Below are positions 15,601 through 24,142 of a stretch of 53,666 nucleotides of DNA, piece by piece. The translations under genes and the position numbers were made by a program. A model generated the notes under the pieces. The model saw only the letters and a program-made list of their open reading frames with translations. It searched no databases and had not been told where the DNA came from. Numbering within the stretch: position 1 is the stretch's first letter; every line of letters begins with the position of its first letter. Source of the stretch: Catenulispora rubra (GTDB lineage: Bacteria > Actinomycetota > Actinomycetes > Streptomycetales > Catenulisporaceae); the NCBI RefSeq assembly GCF_015356825.1, contig NZ_JAACYW010000050.1, forward strand, positions 1 through 53,666, given 5' to 3'.

Positions 15601-16397
15601 CCGCGACCAAACCCCAGGACGGGATCACCGTGAGCGCCGACCAGGACGACCCGGCCGTCATCCGCGTCGGGAACCTGACCAAGTCCTTCGAGGGCCGGCC
15701 GGTCCTGCGTGGTATCGACCTGCGCGTCGACCGCGGCTCGATCGTCTCGGTGATCGGGCGCAGCGGCGGCGGCAAGACCACGCTGCTGCGCTGTATGAAC
15801 CTGCTGGAGCGGCCGGACGGCGGGACGATCTCGATCTCCGGCGAGCCGGTGTTCGCCGACGGCCGGCAGGTCCATGGCGACCTGGCGCGGCTGCGGCAGC
15901 GCGTCGGCATGGTGTTCCAGCGGTTCAACCTGTTCCCGCACCTGACCGCGATCGAGAACGTGGTCATCGGCCAGCGCTGCGCCAAGGTCGCCGAGCGCGA
16001 GGCGCTGGAGCGGGCCGCGGCCCTGCTCAAGCGGGTCGGTCTGGCGCACCGCGGGCTGGCCTACCCCGACCAGATGTCCGGCGGCGAGCAGCAGCGGGTG
16101 GCGATCGCCCGGGCCCTGGCCCTGCGCCCCGAGGTGCTGCTGTTCGACGAGCCGACGTCCTCGCTCGACCCCGAGGCCACCCGCGAGGTGCTGCGGGTGA
16201 TGCGGGAGCTGGCCGCCGAGGGCATGACCATGGTCCTGGTCACGCACGAGATCTCCTTCGCCCGCGAGGTCGCCGACTGGACGGTCTACGTCGACGACGG
16301 CGTCGTCGTCGAGCAGGGCCCGCCGAGCGAGGTGCTGGACCGGCCCGCGCACGAGCGGACCCGGCGGTTCCTGACCTCCCTCGACACCCTCGACTAG
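15597..16397 (+). CDS. ABC transporter ATP-binding protein (polar amino acid type)
   Basis: The protein has 266 residues from ATG 15597, overlapping the permease stop. It has the Walker A GRSGGGKT (54-61), Q-loop [20 protein letters not shown] signature [15 protein letters not shown], Walker [13 protein letters not shown] and the switch His in LVTHEISFA. It is typical of the GlnQ/HisP type. The frame stays open a long way upstream of 15597, but that part only shadows the other two transporter genes. Confidence 0.95.
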   Translation: MTATKPQDGITVSADQDDPAVIRVGNLTKSFEGRPVLRGIDLRVDRGSIVSVIGRSGGGKTTLLRCMNLLERPDGGTISISGEPVFADGRQVHGDLARLRQRVGMVFQRFNLFPHLTAIENVVIGQRCAKVAEREALERAAALLKRVGLAHRGLAYPDQMSGGEQQRVAIARALALRPEVLLFDEPTSSLDPEATREVLRVMRELAAEGMTMVLVTHEISFAREVADWTVYVDDGVVVEQGPPSEVLDRPAHERTRRFLTSLDTLD

Positions 16398-16409
16398 GGG
16401 AAGAACACT

Positions 16410-17687
16410 GTGAAAGACACAGACAGCGCGCCGATCGTGGTGGTCGGCGGCGGCGTCATCGGGATGTGCACGGCGTACTACCTGGCCGGTGCGGGTGTCC
16501 CCGTCGAGGTGGTGGAACGCCAGGGCATCGGCTCCGGGGCCTCGTGGGGCAACGCCGGATGGGTGTGCATGAGCCATTCGGCGCCGGTGCCTTCGCCCGG
16601 CGTCATCGGCTACGCCGCGCGCTCGCTGGGCCGCCCGGACTCGCCGCTGTATCTGCGGCCCCGCCTGGACCCCCGGTTCCTGGCCTGGCTGGTGCGGTTC
16701 TGGCGCAGCAGCAGCGCGTCCCGGTTCCGCACCGGCTACCAGGCCGTCGCCGACCTGAACCGGCGCACCTTCGAGCTCTACGACGGGCTGGCCGCCGACG
16801 GCGTGGAGACCACGCTGCACCGGCCGGGCATGGTGCACGCGTTCCTGAGCGCCGACGAGGCGCGGCACCACTTGGCGGTGCAGCGTCAGATGTCCGCCGG
16901 CCGGTACGTGATGCCCGAGGAACCGGTCGTCGGGCCGACGGCGCGCGCCCTCGACCCGGCGCTGTCGGCCGATGTCACGGCGGCCTATCTGGTGGAGGGC
17001 GAGGGCGTGGTGGACTCGGCGGCGTTCGTGCGGGCGCTGCGCGATCGGCTCGGACAGCTGGGAGCGAAGGTGCACGAGAACATCGACGTCTCAGGGTTCG
17101 CAGGTCCCTCCGGCCGGATCGACAAGGTACTGACCAACGCCGGCGAGATCCCGTGCTCCGGCGTCGTCGTCGCCTCCGGAGTCCGCTCGGCGCAGCTGCT
17201 CGCCGCGTTGGGTCTGCGGCTGCCGATGCAGGCGGGCAAGGGCTACAGCTTCGGGGTGGATCTGCCCACGCCGCCGAAGCACGCGCTGTACTTCGGCGAG
17301 CGCCGGGTGGTGGCCTCGCCGATCGGGTCGACGACGCGGATCGCCGGGACCATGGAGCTGTCCGGCAACAACAACCGGCTGGATTGGCGGCGGCTCACGG
17401 CCGTGGCCCGCGCCAGCCGCCGGTATCTGGGGCCGTGGTTCTCCGAACCGGACGATTTGATGTCGGCCATCCGCGACCCGTGGGTCGGCGGGCGGCCGTT
17501 CCTGCCCGACGGACTCCCGGTGATCGACCGCGTTCCGGGCCGCGAGAACGTCTACCTCGCCACCGGCCACGGCATGCTCGGCGTCACGCTGGGCCCGGCG
17601 ACCGGGCGGTACCTGACGGATTATGTACTCGGCGGCTCCCGGCCCGAAGCCCTGGCGCCGTTCAGCTTCGATCGGATCGGCGCGTGA
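16410..17687 (+). CDS. FAD-dependent D-amino-acid dehydrogenase-like oxidoreductase
   Basis: The protein has 425 residues. The N-terminus carries the dinucleotide-binding motif IVVVGGGVIGMCTAYYLAGA and the DadA-type segment GIGSGASWGNAGWV. The C-terminus has the second FAD contact GHGMLGVTLGPATGRYLTDY. The family oxidises D-amino acids or secondary amines at the membrane or in the cytosol. It starts 12 bp after the ATPase, and its stop overlaps the start of the glutamine-synthetase remnant by four bases. The operon probably imported and oxidised an amino acid or amine; the exact substrate is unknown. Confidence 0.9.
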   Translation: MKDTDSAPIVVVGGGVIGMCTAYYLAGAGVPVEVVERQGIGSGASWGNAGWVCMSHSAPVPSPGVIGYAARSLGRPDSPLYLRPRLDPRFLAWLVRFWRSSSASRFRTGYQAVADLNRRTFELYDGLAADGVETTLHRPGMVHAFLSADEARHHLAVQRQMSAGRYVMPEEPVVGPTARALDPALSADVTAAYLVEGEGVVDSAAFVRALRDRLGQLGAKVHENIDVSGFAGPSGRIDKVLTNAGEIPCSGVVVASGVRSAQLLAALGLRLPMQAGKGYSFGVDLPTPPKHALYFGERRVVASPIGSTTRIAGTMELSGNNNRLDWRRLTAVARASRRYLGPWFSEPDDLMSAIRDPWVGGRPFLPDGLPVIDRVPGRENVYLATGHGMLGVTLGPATGRYLTDYVLGGSRPEALAPFSFDRIGA

Positions 17688-18330
17688 GCGCCCGCGCCGA
17701 AGGCCCGCTGTCCCTGGACGAGCTGCGCGCGCTCGTCGCCGACGGCCGGGTGGACACGGTGCTGGTCGCGATCACCGACATGCAGGGCCGGCCGACGGCC
17801 GTCCGGTGACCGCCTCGCCGCGGCAGATCCTGCAACGCCAGATCGACCGGCTGGCCGCGCACGACCTGGTGCCCTACGTCGGCACGGAGCTGGAGTCGGC
17901 CAAGGGCGAGTGCAATCTCGGCCAGCACGAGACCGCCTTCCGCTACGCCGAGGCGCTGGCCACCTGCGACAACCACAGCGTCTACAAGACCGGCGCCAAG
18001 GAGATCGCCGACCAGCTCGGCATGAGCCTGACGTTCCTGGCCAAGTACGACGAACGCGAAGGCAACTCCTGCCACATCCACATCAGCCTCCGGAGTCGCG
18101 ACGGCGAGCCGGTGCTGGCCGGCACCGGGGCGCACGGCTTCTCTCCGACGATGGAGCACTTCATCGCCGTACTGCTCGCCTGCCAGGAGGAGCTGACCTG
18201 CTTCTTCGCCCCGAACATCAACTCCTACAAGCGTTTCGTCCCCGGCAGCTTCGCCCTGACCGCGATCGCCTGGGGCGAGGACCGGACCTGCGCGCTGCGC
18301 GTCGTCGGGCACGGCGACTCGCTGCGCGTG
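17684..18330 (+). pseudogene. Glutamine synthetase family gene ruined by deletions
   Basis: GTG 17684 opens a frame reading LSLDELRALVADGRVDTVLV, AITDMQGRPTAVR, the normal start of GlnA-like (gamma-glutamyl-polyamine/ethanolamide type) synthetases, but it stops after 41 codons at 17809. The sequence resumes in another frame at 17806 with VTASPRQILQRQIDRLAAHD and VPYVGTELE, so roughly 80 codons are missing. A second, in-frame loss of roughly 50-60 codons follows: VGTELE joins directly to SAKGECNLGQHE. The rest runs normally (KYDEREGNSCHIHISLRS, FAPNINSYKRFVPGSFA, CALRVVGHGDSLRV) until 18330, where the C-terminus is lost. The catalytic metal-binding Glu region is incomplete. The deletion sizes are estimates from family knowledge. 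Confidence 0.82.
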
Positions 18331-18584
18331 GCATCCGCGTCAACGCCCTGTGTCCCGGCCCCGTCGACACCCCGCTGTTGCGCGACCTGTTCGCCAAGGA
18401 CCCGGCGCGCGCCCAGCGCCGCCTCGTGCACATCCCGATGGGCCGCTTCGCGCAGCCCGAGGAGATCGCCGCCGCGGTGGCCTTCCTCGCCAGCGACGAC
18501 TCCTCGTTCATCACCGCGTCGACGTTCCTGGTGGACGGAGGGATCTCCGGGGCGTACGTCACGCCGGTGTCCGGCGACGATTGA
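18330..18584 (+). pseudogene. C-terminal fragment of a short-chain dehydrogenase (SDR)
   Basis: Directly after the synthetase break the frame changes and reads GIRVNALCPGPVDTPLLRDL, then IPMGRFAQPEEIAAAVAFLA, FLVDGGISGAY, the standard last third of a classical SDR. The Rossmann fold, catalytic Tyr-x3-Lys and start are absent. The junction falls at GTGGCATC (18328-18335), where the bases GTG/GG serve both genes. A single deletion that joined two neighbouring genes explains this. The SDR probably belonged to the same catabolic operon. Confidence 0.82.
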
Positions 18585-18673
18585 ACCGCCGACCCGGGCC
18601 GATCGTGCAGCGCATCACGGAGCGCGGCTGCCGGCATTGCGGCCCCGGCCGTCGGGGAGTCGTCGTGCCCATA

Positions 18674-21070
18674 TCATTCGGCCAGCCTCGCGATCGTCAG
18701 AGTGCTCGATGCGGGAGACGAAGACAAGGGGCCGCTGTAGTCGGGGGTGGCCTGGACGTATGCCCAGACCAGGCTCCCATCCGGCAGGATCGCGATGTCT
18801 CCGGCGATCCGCGAGTCGACCACCTGGTCCGTGCCCTGTGCCTTGCCGGACCAGTCGATGATGCGCAGGTGCGTGCCGCTGAACTTGCCGGTGCAGGTCC
18901 CGGCGTTGCAGGAGGCGCTGAGGACGTCTTCCCACGAGACGAGCAGCCGGCCGTTCGGGAGCGGTGCGATGTGTACGTTCACGTGGTCGGTGCCCGGTTC
19001 GTCGGTGAGCGGCACCGGGCTTCCGGCCGGAGTCGAGCCGTCCTTCAGGAACGCCACCGCCACCTGGTGGGTGTCTGTGCGCGGGGTCACCGTCCAGCCG
19101 CGGCCGCTGGTGTCGGCGGGGTTCTTGGCGGCGGAGGCGCTGCCGCGGGAGGCGAAGGCTGTGGCGTAGCGTCCCGAGGGCGACTTCACGATGGCGCCGG
19201 CGTTCCCGGGGAAGTCGCCGCCGCAGTAGCCGGCCCAGCACTGCTCGCGCTGCACGACCGGGGCCTCGTCGGGGGCGCCGATGCCGGTGCTGACGAAGAG
19301 CCCTGATCGCCAGTCGTCGAAGCACAGCGAGGTGAACGGCCCCGAGGCCTCGGGATACAGCGCGATGCCTTCGTTGTGGCTGCATCCCCAGTCCCAGCCC
19401 CCTGACACCACGGCGCCGTTACCGTTCACATAGACGAGCTTGTCGCCGTAGTGGCCGTCGGCGAAGCCGCCCGCGCCGTGGACGACGAAGTACGCGCCGT
19501 ATTCGGTCCCGTTCCATTTCAGCGCGCCGTCCAGGACGGGCGCGGTGTCGTTGCTCGCGGTGCCGGTCAGCCTTCTGATGAACACCTGCGCGCCGTTGCG
19601 GTACCGGACGAGCGTGGCGGCGGTGTCGCCCCACTTGTTGCTGTCCGGGACCCTGGTCAGCAGGGCGAAGCCGTCGTTCTGGGCCACCAGACCGCCGACT
19701 TCGCGTGCTCCGGTGACTACGACATCCGGGCCGCGGCGCTGCAAGGCGGCCGTCAGCGGTGTGACGTGGACCCCGTCGGCGGCGGGCCAGGCCACCTGTA
19801 CGGATCCGTCAGGAGCGGTCTCGGTGTCGATGCGTGTCCACTCCGGCATCTCGTTGTAGCCGGAGGACAGGTAGGACAACGGCGAAGGCAGGCCGAGCTT
19901 GGAGGTCGTCAGCCCGGGAGAGGGGGACGACGTGCTTGTGGGATGCGGCGCTGAGGGGGTGGTCGCAGACGTTGATCGCAAGGTAGGTGGGGGAGTCGGC
20001 ATCGGCGACGTGGTGCTCGCGGGCGGATGCGTGCTCGGGGCGACTGCCGGTGCGGCGACGACCTGCCGCCGAGCCGATGTGCCGGTCGACGTGCCAGCCG
20101 ACGCGTAGACGATCCCCGCACCGGCGACAGCGACCACCCCCGCGACGACGGCGACGAGCTTCGCCGAGCCGTGAGTCGCCAGCCACCCCGACCGGTTGGC
20201 GTGGCCTCCCGCATGCCGCGCGCCTCCCAGCGCCGTTCCCGCCGACGAGTGTGCCGCCGTCAGCGCCGCCCACCTGGCGGCGATCAGCACCGGTACCGGC
20301 ACCAGCGCGAGCCCGGCCAGCAGGCGCTCGGTGGGAACCAGGCCCTGTGCATGGACACTGCACTGCACGCATTCCCGCGTGTGCCGGGCGAACTGCTTAC
20401 GCCACGCCGAAGAAGGGCGCCCGTCCCATCGACGAGCCAGCTCGGACAACTCCCCACACCGGGGCACCGCCGCGAGCGCGCGCACCACGGTCCGCGCCGT
20501 CTCAAGCTGCTGCTTCATCCGCTGCACCCGCACCGAAGTGTGCCCGGCGGTCAGCCCCAGTGCCTCGACGAGCTCGGCCCGGCTCATCTCGCCGGCGGCC
20601 TCCAACCACCACAACGCCAATAGCTCCCGATCGTCCGGGTCGAGCCACCGGGTCGCCAGCGCGGTCTCCCGCCGCTGGCCGGACAGCTCCAGCCGGAGGA
20701 TCGTCAGATCGACGAAGTCCGCCCCCGGATCGGCGGTGTCCGGCGGGACGCCCCAACCGTCATCGGCTCCGGCGACCGGCCGTACCTGCGCCACCCGCCA
20801 CCGGTCGCGGACGCACCGGATCGCGATGGCCGCGAGCCAGGACCGGAACGCGACCGGGTCGCGCAGGTCCGCCAACCGCTCGACGGCACGGACCAGCGTC
20901 TCCTGTACGACGTCGTCGACATCGGTGTGGCCGTCGAGCGCGCGGCCGACGATGTTGTAGACCAGCGGCAGGTAGGCGGCGACCAGATCGTCCAAGGCCC
21001 GCCGGTCACCGCCCTGCGCCGCCACGACCAGGGCCTCATCGGCCAGCGCGTCCCGTCTTCCGCTCTGCAT
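18674..21070 (-). CDS. ECF sigma factor fused to membrane anchor and secreted-side sensor domain
   Basis: The protein has 798 residues; ATG 21070 has a GGAG upstream. Residues 10-95 are sigma region 2 (LDDLVAAYLPLVYNIVGRAL, VDDVVQETLVRAVERL) and 120-200 region 4 (LDPDDRELLALWWLEAAGEM, SRAELVEALGLTAGHTSVRV). Residues 205-240 carry C-x24-H-x3-C-x2-C (H230, C234, C237), a zinc anti-sigma-like motif. Hydrophobic stretches follow at about 244-270 and 303-325, then a Pro/Thr/Ser linker (about 330-395) and a roughly 400-residue ectodomain with six or more Cys and propeller-like strands. Sigma, anti-sigma-like and sensor parts are thus on one chain, a one-protein transmembrane signalling device known for a few actinobacterial ECF groups. 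The ligand and how sigma is released are unknown. Confidence 0.85.
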   Translation of the reverse strand: MQSGRRDALADEALVVAAQGGDRRALDDLVAAYLPLVYNIVGRALDGHTDVDDVVQETLVRAVERLADLRDPVAFRSWLAAIAIRCVRDRWRVAQVRPVAGADDGWGVPPDTADPGADFVDLTILRLELSGQRRETALATRWLDPDDRELLALWWLEAAGEMSRAELVEALGLTAGHTSVRVQRMKQQLETARTVVRALAAVPRCGELSELARRWDGRPSSAWRKQFARHTRECVQCSVHAQGLVPTERLLAGLALVPVPVLIAARWAALTAAHSSAGTALGGARHAGGHANRSGWLATHGSAKLVAVVAGVVAVAGAGIVYASAGTSTGTSARRQVVAAPAVAPSTHPPASTTSPMPTPPPTLRSTSATTPSAPHPTSTSSPSPGLTTSKLGLPSPLSYLSSGYNEMPEWTRIDTETAPDGSVQVAWPAADGVHVTPLTAALQRRGPDVVVTGAREVGGLVAQNDGFALLTRVPDSNKWGDTAATLVRYRNGAQVFIRRLTGTASNDTAPVLDGALKWNGTEYGAYFVVHGAGGFADGHYGDKLVYVNGNGAVVSGGWDWGCSHNEGIALYPEASGPFTSLCFDDWRSGLFVSTGIGAPDEAPVVQREQCWAGYCGGDFPGNAGAIVKSPSGRYATAFASRGSASAAKNPADTSGRGWTVTPRTDTHQVAVAFLKDGSTPAGSPVPLTDEPGTDHVNVHIAPLPNGRLLVSWEDVLSASCNAGTCTGKFSGTHLRIIDWSGKAQGTDQVVDSRIAGDIAILPDGSLVWAYVQATPDYSGPLSSSPASSTLTIARLAE

Positions 21071-21239
21071 GCGTGCTCCCTACCTCCACCGGCGATTCTC
21101 GCGATCAACCAGGAGACGGCTCGTCCCGCGTCCAGAAAACAGAAAGCTCGGGTACCTGGTGGCCGAAGCACTCAAAAGCGCATGTGGGCTGCCTCATCGC
21201 CGCTGGTGCCGGGGCACCTCCGGCCGTAGGTCACGTCGA

Positions 21240-21732
21240 TGTCGTCGTGGGCCCGGACGTGCTCGACGACGGCCAGTTCGGTCGCGGGCAGCTCGACGCG
21301 TTCGACCCGTCCTACACCGCCGATGTCCTCGAACCGCGGGACCGGGTGGAAAACGTCGGCTCGAAAGAGGCCCTGTTCGACGCGCTGGTCGCCGACCAGG
21401 GTCTGCAACGGCTCAGCCAGTGGCGCACGCTCGAGATTCCCGACGCCTCCGACGCCGAGGTCGAATCCCATGTCGACAAGGCCACCCGGATCGCCCGGCA
21501 CCACGACGTGGACCTCACCGTCGCCACCGACCTCATGATGATCGCCCTCGGCGCCGCGCAGGCCTGGAATACGACCTCGCCGAGTATCCGCAACCCGCTC
21601 AGTGACGACGACGGCGATGACGGCGACGGCCGGCGCCGCGCCGCCTATCGCCAATCCGTGGTGACGGCCGTCGCCGCGATGGTCAATGCCGCCACTACAC
21701 ACGCGAAGCGCGAGACTGGACCGACAGCATGA
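21240..21732 (+). pseudogene. TetR-family remnant lacking an intact helix-turn-helix
   Basis: The frame ending at 21732 contains the TetR landmark VGSKEALFDALVADQGLQRL and a helical C-terminal domain (THVDKATRIARHH-like region, VATDLMMIALGAAQAWNTTS, RRRAAYRQSVVTAVAAMV). In front of it, where the DNA-binding helices should be, only SYTADVLEPRDRVEN remains, and no good start codon or N-terminal helix exists in any frame. It looks like a regulator that lost its DNA-binding half. The upstream limit is approximate. A trimmed protein starting at one of the GTG codons near 21240-21255 cannot be excluded. Confidence 0.55.
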
Positions 21733-21802
21733 CTTCGCGAACGTGAGGAAGCCGCACGGCGGGATCTCGATCATCGACTGACGGCCACCGAATCGAAGGC
21801 GT

Positions 21803-21842
21803 GGCTGTGCCTGACGACGTTTTCACGGTGTCAGGCGCAGCC
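21803..21842. terminator. 13-bp stem terminator between convergent genes
   Basis: GGCTGTGCCTGAC (21803-21815) pairs with GTCAGGCGCAGCC (21830-21842) with a single wobble pair. It lies just after the stop of the glycosidase gene on the minus strand and after the TetR remnant on the plus strand. Confidence 0.7.
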
Positions 21843-21855
21843 TTGGCTGTGCCGT

Positions 21856-23544
21856 TCAGCCGGTCAGGCTGATGTCGTCGACGTAGCCTCGATAGCCGCC
21901 GTTGCCGCCGGGTTGGTCATAGCCCAGGTCGATGCGGACGGGTGTTCGTCCCGCGGCGGCCGCGCCGATTTTGGCCGTCACCAGGTTCCACTGGTTCAGC
22001 GTCAAGTGGCCGCACTGGCCGGCTGGATGCAGTCTGTTGCCGTTCTGGTCGGTGGCTCCGAGGTTGCGCAGCGCCGAGCCGTCGCTGAACACAATGTCCA
22101 GCGCCACACACTCGCTGTTCGCAGAGTTCTGTGGGTAGATCCAGTACGACAGCGTCGTGTTGGCGTCCACGGTCGGTGGATGTGCCGAGGTGTCGAACAG
22201 TTGCATGTACGCGTAGTTCGTCGCGGCGCCGCTGGCCGCCCCCGAGTACATCAGCGCCGTGGAGCCGCTGTGTGTGGTCTCCTGGCGCATGCCGGCCTCC
22301 GGTCCGGCCAGTCCGAAGCCGGGGTAGCCGACGACGTTGCTGATTCCGCCGCTTTGGCCGCCGCCGGTGTCGGCCTGGTCGGCCCAGTCCGGGTAGCGGT
22401 CGCCGTTTTCGAAGCCGGTGCTGCTGAACGGGGCCTGCGCGCTCGGGCGCAGTGGCGCGGTCGCCAGGCCGATGACGGTGTCCGCGGCGCCGTAGTACAT
22501 GGACCACTGGCCGTTGTGGAACAGGATCGAGTTCATGAAGATCGTGTTCTGGGTGCGGCCGTTGATCTCGTACGGTGTCGCGGGGCTGAGCACCGGCTCG
22601 GTGAGCTGCCCGACCTGCTGTGTCAGGTCGGTGCCGGAGAACTCGACCTCGCTGACGCCGTAGTACCAGCGGCCGTGCGCCATCAGTGTCCCGGCCACGA
22701 ACATCACGATGTTGTGGTTCACCGGGCCGCCGGCGACGGCCTGGTAGTCGGTCACCGTCACGCAGATTTCCCACGGCGTGTAGTTCGCCGGGAAGTGCAT
22801 GTCGAAGGGTGTGTTGTTGGTCCACGTCTTCATATCGGTGGAGTAGGCGATGAACCTGCCCTTGGCCGGGTCGGCGTCGCCGTAGTACATGACGTACCGG
22901 GGCCCGTATTGGGTGTTCATCAGCACCGGCGTGTCATTGCCGTCGGTGACCACGGCGGGGTCGTAGTTGGTGTGCACGATCGGCACCGCTGTAGTCCAGT
23001 GCACCAGGTCCGTCGAGGTGGTCTCCATGATCGTCTGCGGCGGGCTGTTGGACCAGTCGTAAGCGGCCACGAAGCTGTAGTAGGTGCCGTTGAGCTCGTA
23101 GAGCCGCGGGTCGGTGACCCCGCCGCTTTCGTACGGCAGCACGTTGTCCTGGATCACGGGGTTGGCCGCGTCCCGGGTGAAGTGCAGTCCGTCGGTGCTG
23201 GTGGCGTGCCCGATCTGGTCCGGGCCGCCGCCGTCGGCGCGGTAGAGCATCTGGTAGGCGCCGCCGCGGTACACGACGCCGGGGTTGAGCACGTGCTGGG
23301 ACTCCCAGCCGGTGCCGGTGGGGCTCAGGACCGGCGCCGGGGTGGGCTGCGCCTGCCGCGTGAACGGGCCGATGGCCCAGTCCGGCAGGTTGGAGGAGGT
23401 GTAGTCGGACGCGTGGGCCGACGTCGCCGGCCCCAGGAGGGAGGCGGCGAGCAGCCCCATCAGAGCGAGCAGCCGCGCGGGTGACCGGCGGCCAGGTCTC
23501 CTGCCAGGGCTCTTCCCACGCGGCGTTCGGTGCAGGAGGTTCAT
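21856..23544 (-). CDS. Secreted GH130/GH43-like glycosidase with C-terminal jelly-roll domain
   Basis: ATG 23544 follows GAGGAGA and gives 562 residues with a signal peptide (RLLALMGLLAASLLGPATSA, HA-S). Residues about 45-355 form a five-bladed-propeller glycosidase: LNPGVVYRGGAYQMLYRADG, IGHATSTDGLHFTRDAANPV, GGVTDPRLYELNGTYYSFVA, YAVVTDGND-like contacts and MYYGAADTVIGLATAPL. These fit GH130 beta-mannosidases/phosphorylases, with GH43-type enzymes as the alternative. Residues about 370-562 are a beta-sandwich carbohydrate-binding-like domain (FENGDRYPDWADQADTGGG to YRGYVDDISLTG). It probably acts on extracellular mannosides or other polysaccharides. A palindrome pair upstream suggests LacI-type control. 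Confidence 0.82.
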   Translation of the reverse strand: MNLLHRTPRGKSPGRRPGRRSPARLLALMGLLAASLLGPATSAHASDYTSSNLPDWAIGPFTRQAQPTPAPVLSPTGTGWESQHVLNPGVVYRGGAYQMLYRADGGGPDQIGHATSTDGLHFTRDAANPVIQDNVLPYESGGVTDPRLYELNGTYYSFVAAYDWSNSPPQTIMETTSTDLVHWTTAVPIVHTNYDPAVVTDGNDTPVLMNTQYGPRYVMYYGDADPAKGRFIAYSTDMKTWTNNTPFDMHFPANYTPWEICVTVTDYQAVAGGPVNHNIVMFVAGTLMAHGRWYYGVSEVEFSGTDLTQQVGQLTEPVLSPATPYEINGRTQNTIFMNSILFHNGQWSMYYGAADTVIGLATAPLRPSAQAPFSSTGFENGDRYPDWADQADTGGGQSGGISNVVGYPGFGLAGPEAGMRQETTHSGSTALMYSGAASGAATNYAYMQLFDTSAHPPTVDANTTLSYWIYPQNSANSECVALDIVFSDGSALRNLGATDQNGNRLHPAGQCGHLTLNQWNLVTAKIGAAAAGRTPVRIDLGYDQPGGNGGYRGYVDDISLTG

Positions 23545-23578
23545 CGGATCTCCTCGACTCGAAACGGTGAGGGCGATG

Positions 23579-23611
23579 TGAACGTTCTCAAGCCTCGAAG
23601 AGGAACGTTCC
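23579..23611. promoter_or_regulatory. Two palindromes GAACGTTC, likely LacI-type operators
   Basis: GAACGTTC occurs at 23579-23586 and again at 23603-23610 inside the perfect ten-mer GGAACGTTCC (23602-23611). The centres are 24 bp apart and the first is 35 bp upstream of the glycosidase start. LacI-family regulators of actinomycete sugar genes bind GGAACGTTCC-like sites; no lacI gene is in the window. Confidence 0.55.
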
Positions 23612-23642
23612 ACTCGGGCTCCCGGGCGTCAAGGGAAAGGCC

Positions 23643-23717
23643 TGATGTTTGGCGAGAATTCGTGGCTGCCTGCTGGCAGGATCCTGGTTTATCGACGGAC
23701 GCCTTCGCCAAACATCA
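23643..23717. repeat. Perfect 13-bp inverted repeat with 49-bp spacer
   Basis: TGATGTTTGGCGA (23643-23655) and TCGCCAAACATCA (23705-23717) are exact reverse complements. A partial third copy (AATGTATGGCGAGA) begins at 23718. It lies between the SUKH and glycosidase genes, both on the minus strand. It could fold as a long hairpin in the read-through RNA or be a scar of a small mobile repeat. Confidence 0.7.
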
Positions 23718-23776
23718 AATGTATGGCGAGAGGCCATCCACGGCGCACAAGGGACGTGCTGGGAGATGGGGTCAGG

Positions 23777-24142
23777 TCAGAGCGATTCGATCCAGGACGC
23801 GAAGTCCACGGACTCGACCTCGAAGTCCTCAGGACCCAGATCGCCCAGGTCTGACGAGAACACGGCAGAGTGCGGATCGTCGGCACGCAGGAGAAACCCG
23901 CGGCCACCACTGTCATCACCGATGAGAACGAAACCTGGTGCGTACTGCGCGACTTCGTAGGTGGTGTTGCGTTCGCCGATGCACCCAGCCGAGTACACGG
24001 TCACCCCGGCATCGGTGATCAGGCCGTCTGTCACCTTCCACAGCGCGACCAGCGGAGCCGGAAGGTGCCGCCCAACCTCGGCCTGAGCGCGCTCTACATC
24101 AGCCGACGTGGCCGCCGGCGACCCGGGGACGGGCTCGGTCAT
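23777..24142 (-). CDS. SMI1/KNR4 (SUKH) family protein
   Basis: The protein has 121 residues. The SUKH pattern is visible: SADVERAQAEVGRHLPAPLV, ALWKVTDGLI, a central YEVAQYAPGFVLIGDDSGGR, GFLLRADDP, and the closing DFEVESVDFASWIESL. Members are often immunity proteins protecting against polymorphic toxins, or general ligand-binding proteins. No toxin gene is next to it; the adjacent 304 bp upstream hold no convincing gene. An orphan immunity protein is a reasonable reading, but not proven. Confidence 0.8.
   Translation of the reverse strand: MTEPVPGSPAATSADVERAQAEVGRHLPAPLVALWKVTDGLITDAGVTVYSAGCIGERNTTYEVAQYAPGFVLIGDDSGGRGFLLRADDPHSAVFSSDLGDLGPEDFEVESVDFASWIESL

Noticed and set aside
13584..16397. 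One 937-codon protein covering the whole transporter
   Set aside because: Only the last 266 codons (from 15597) have protein features; the front part shadows the binding protein and the permease in another frame.
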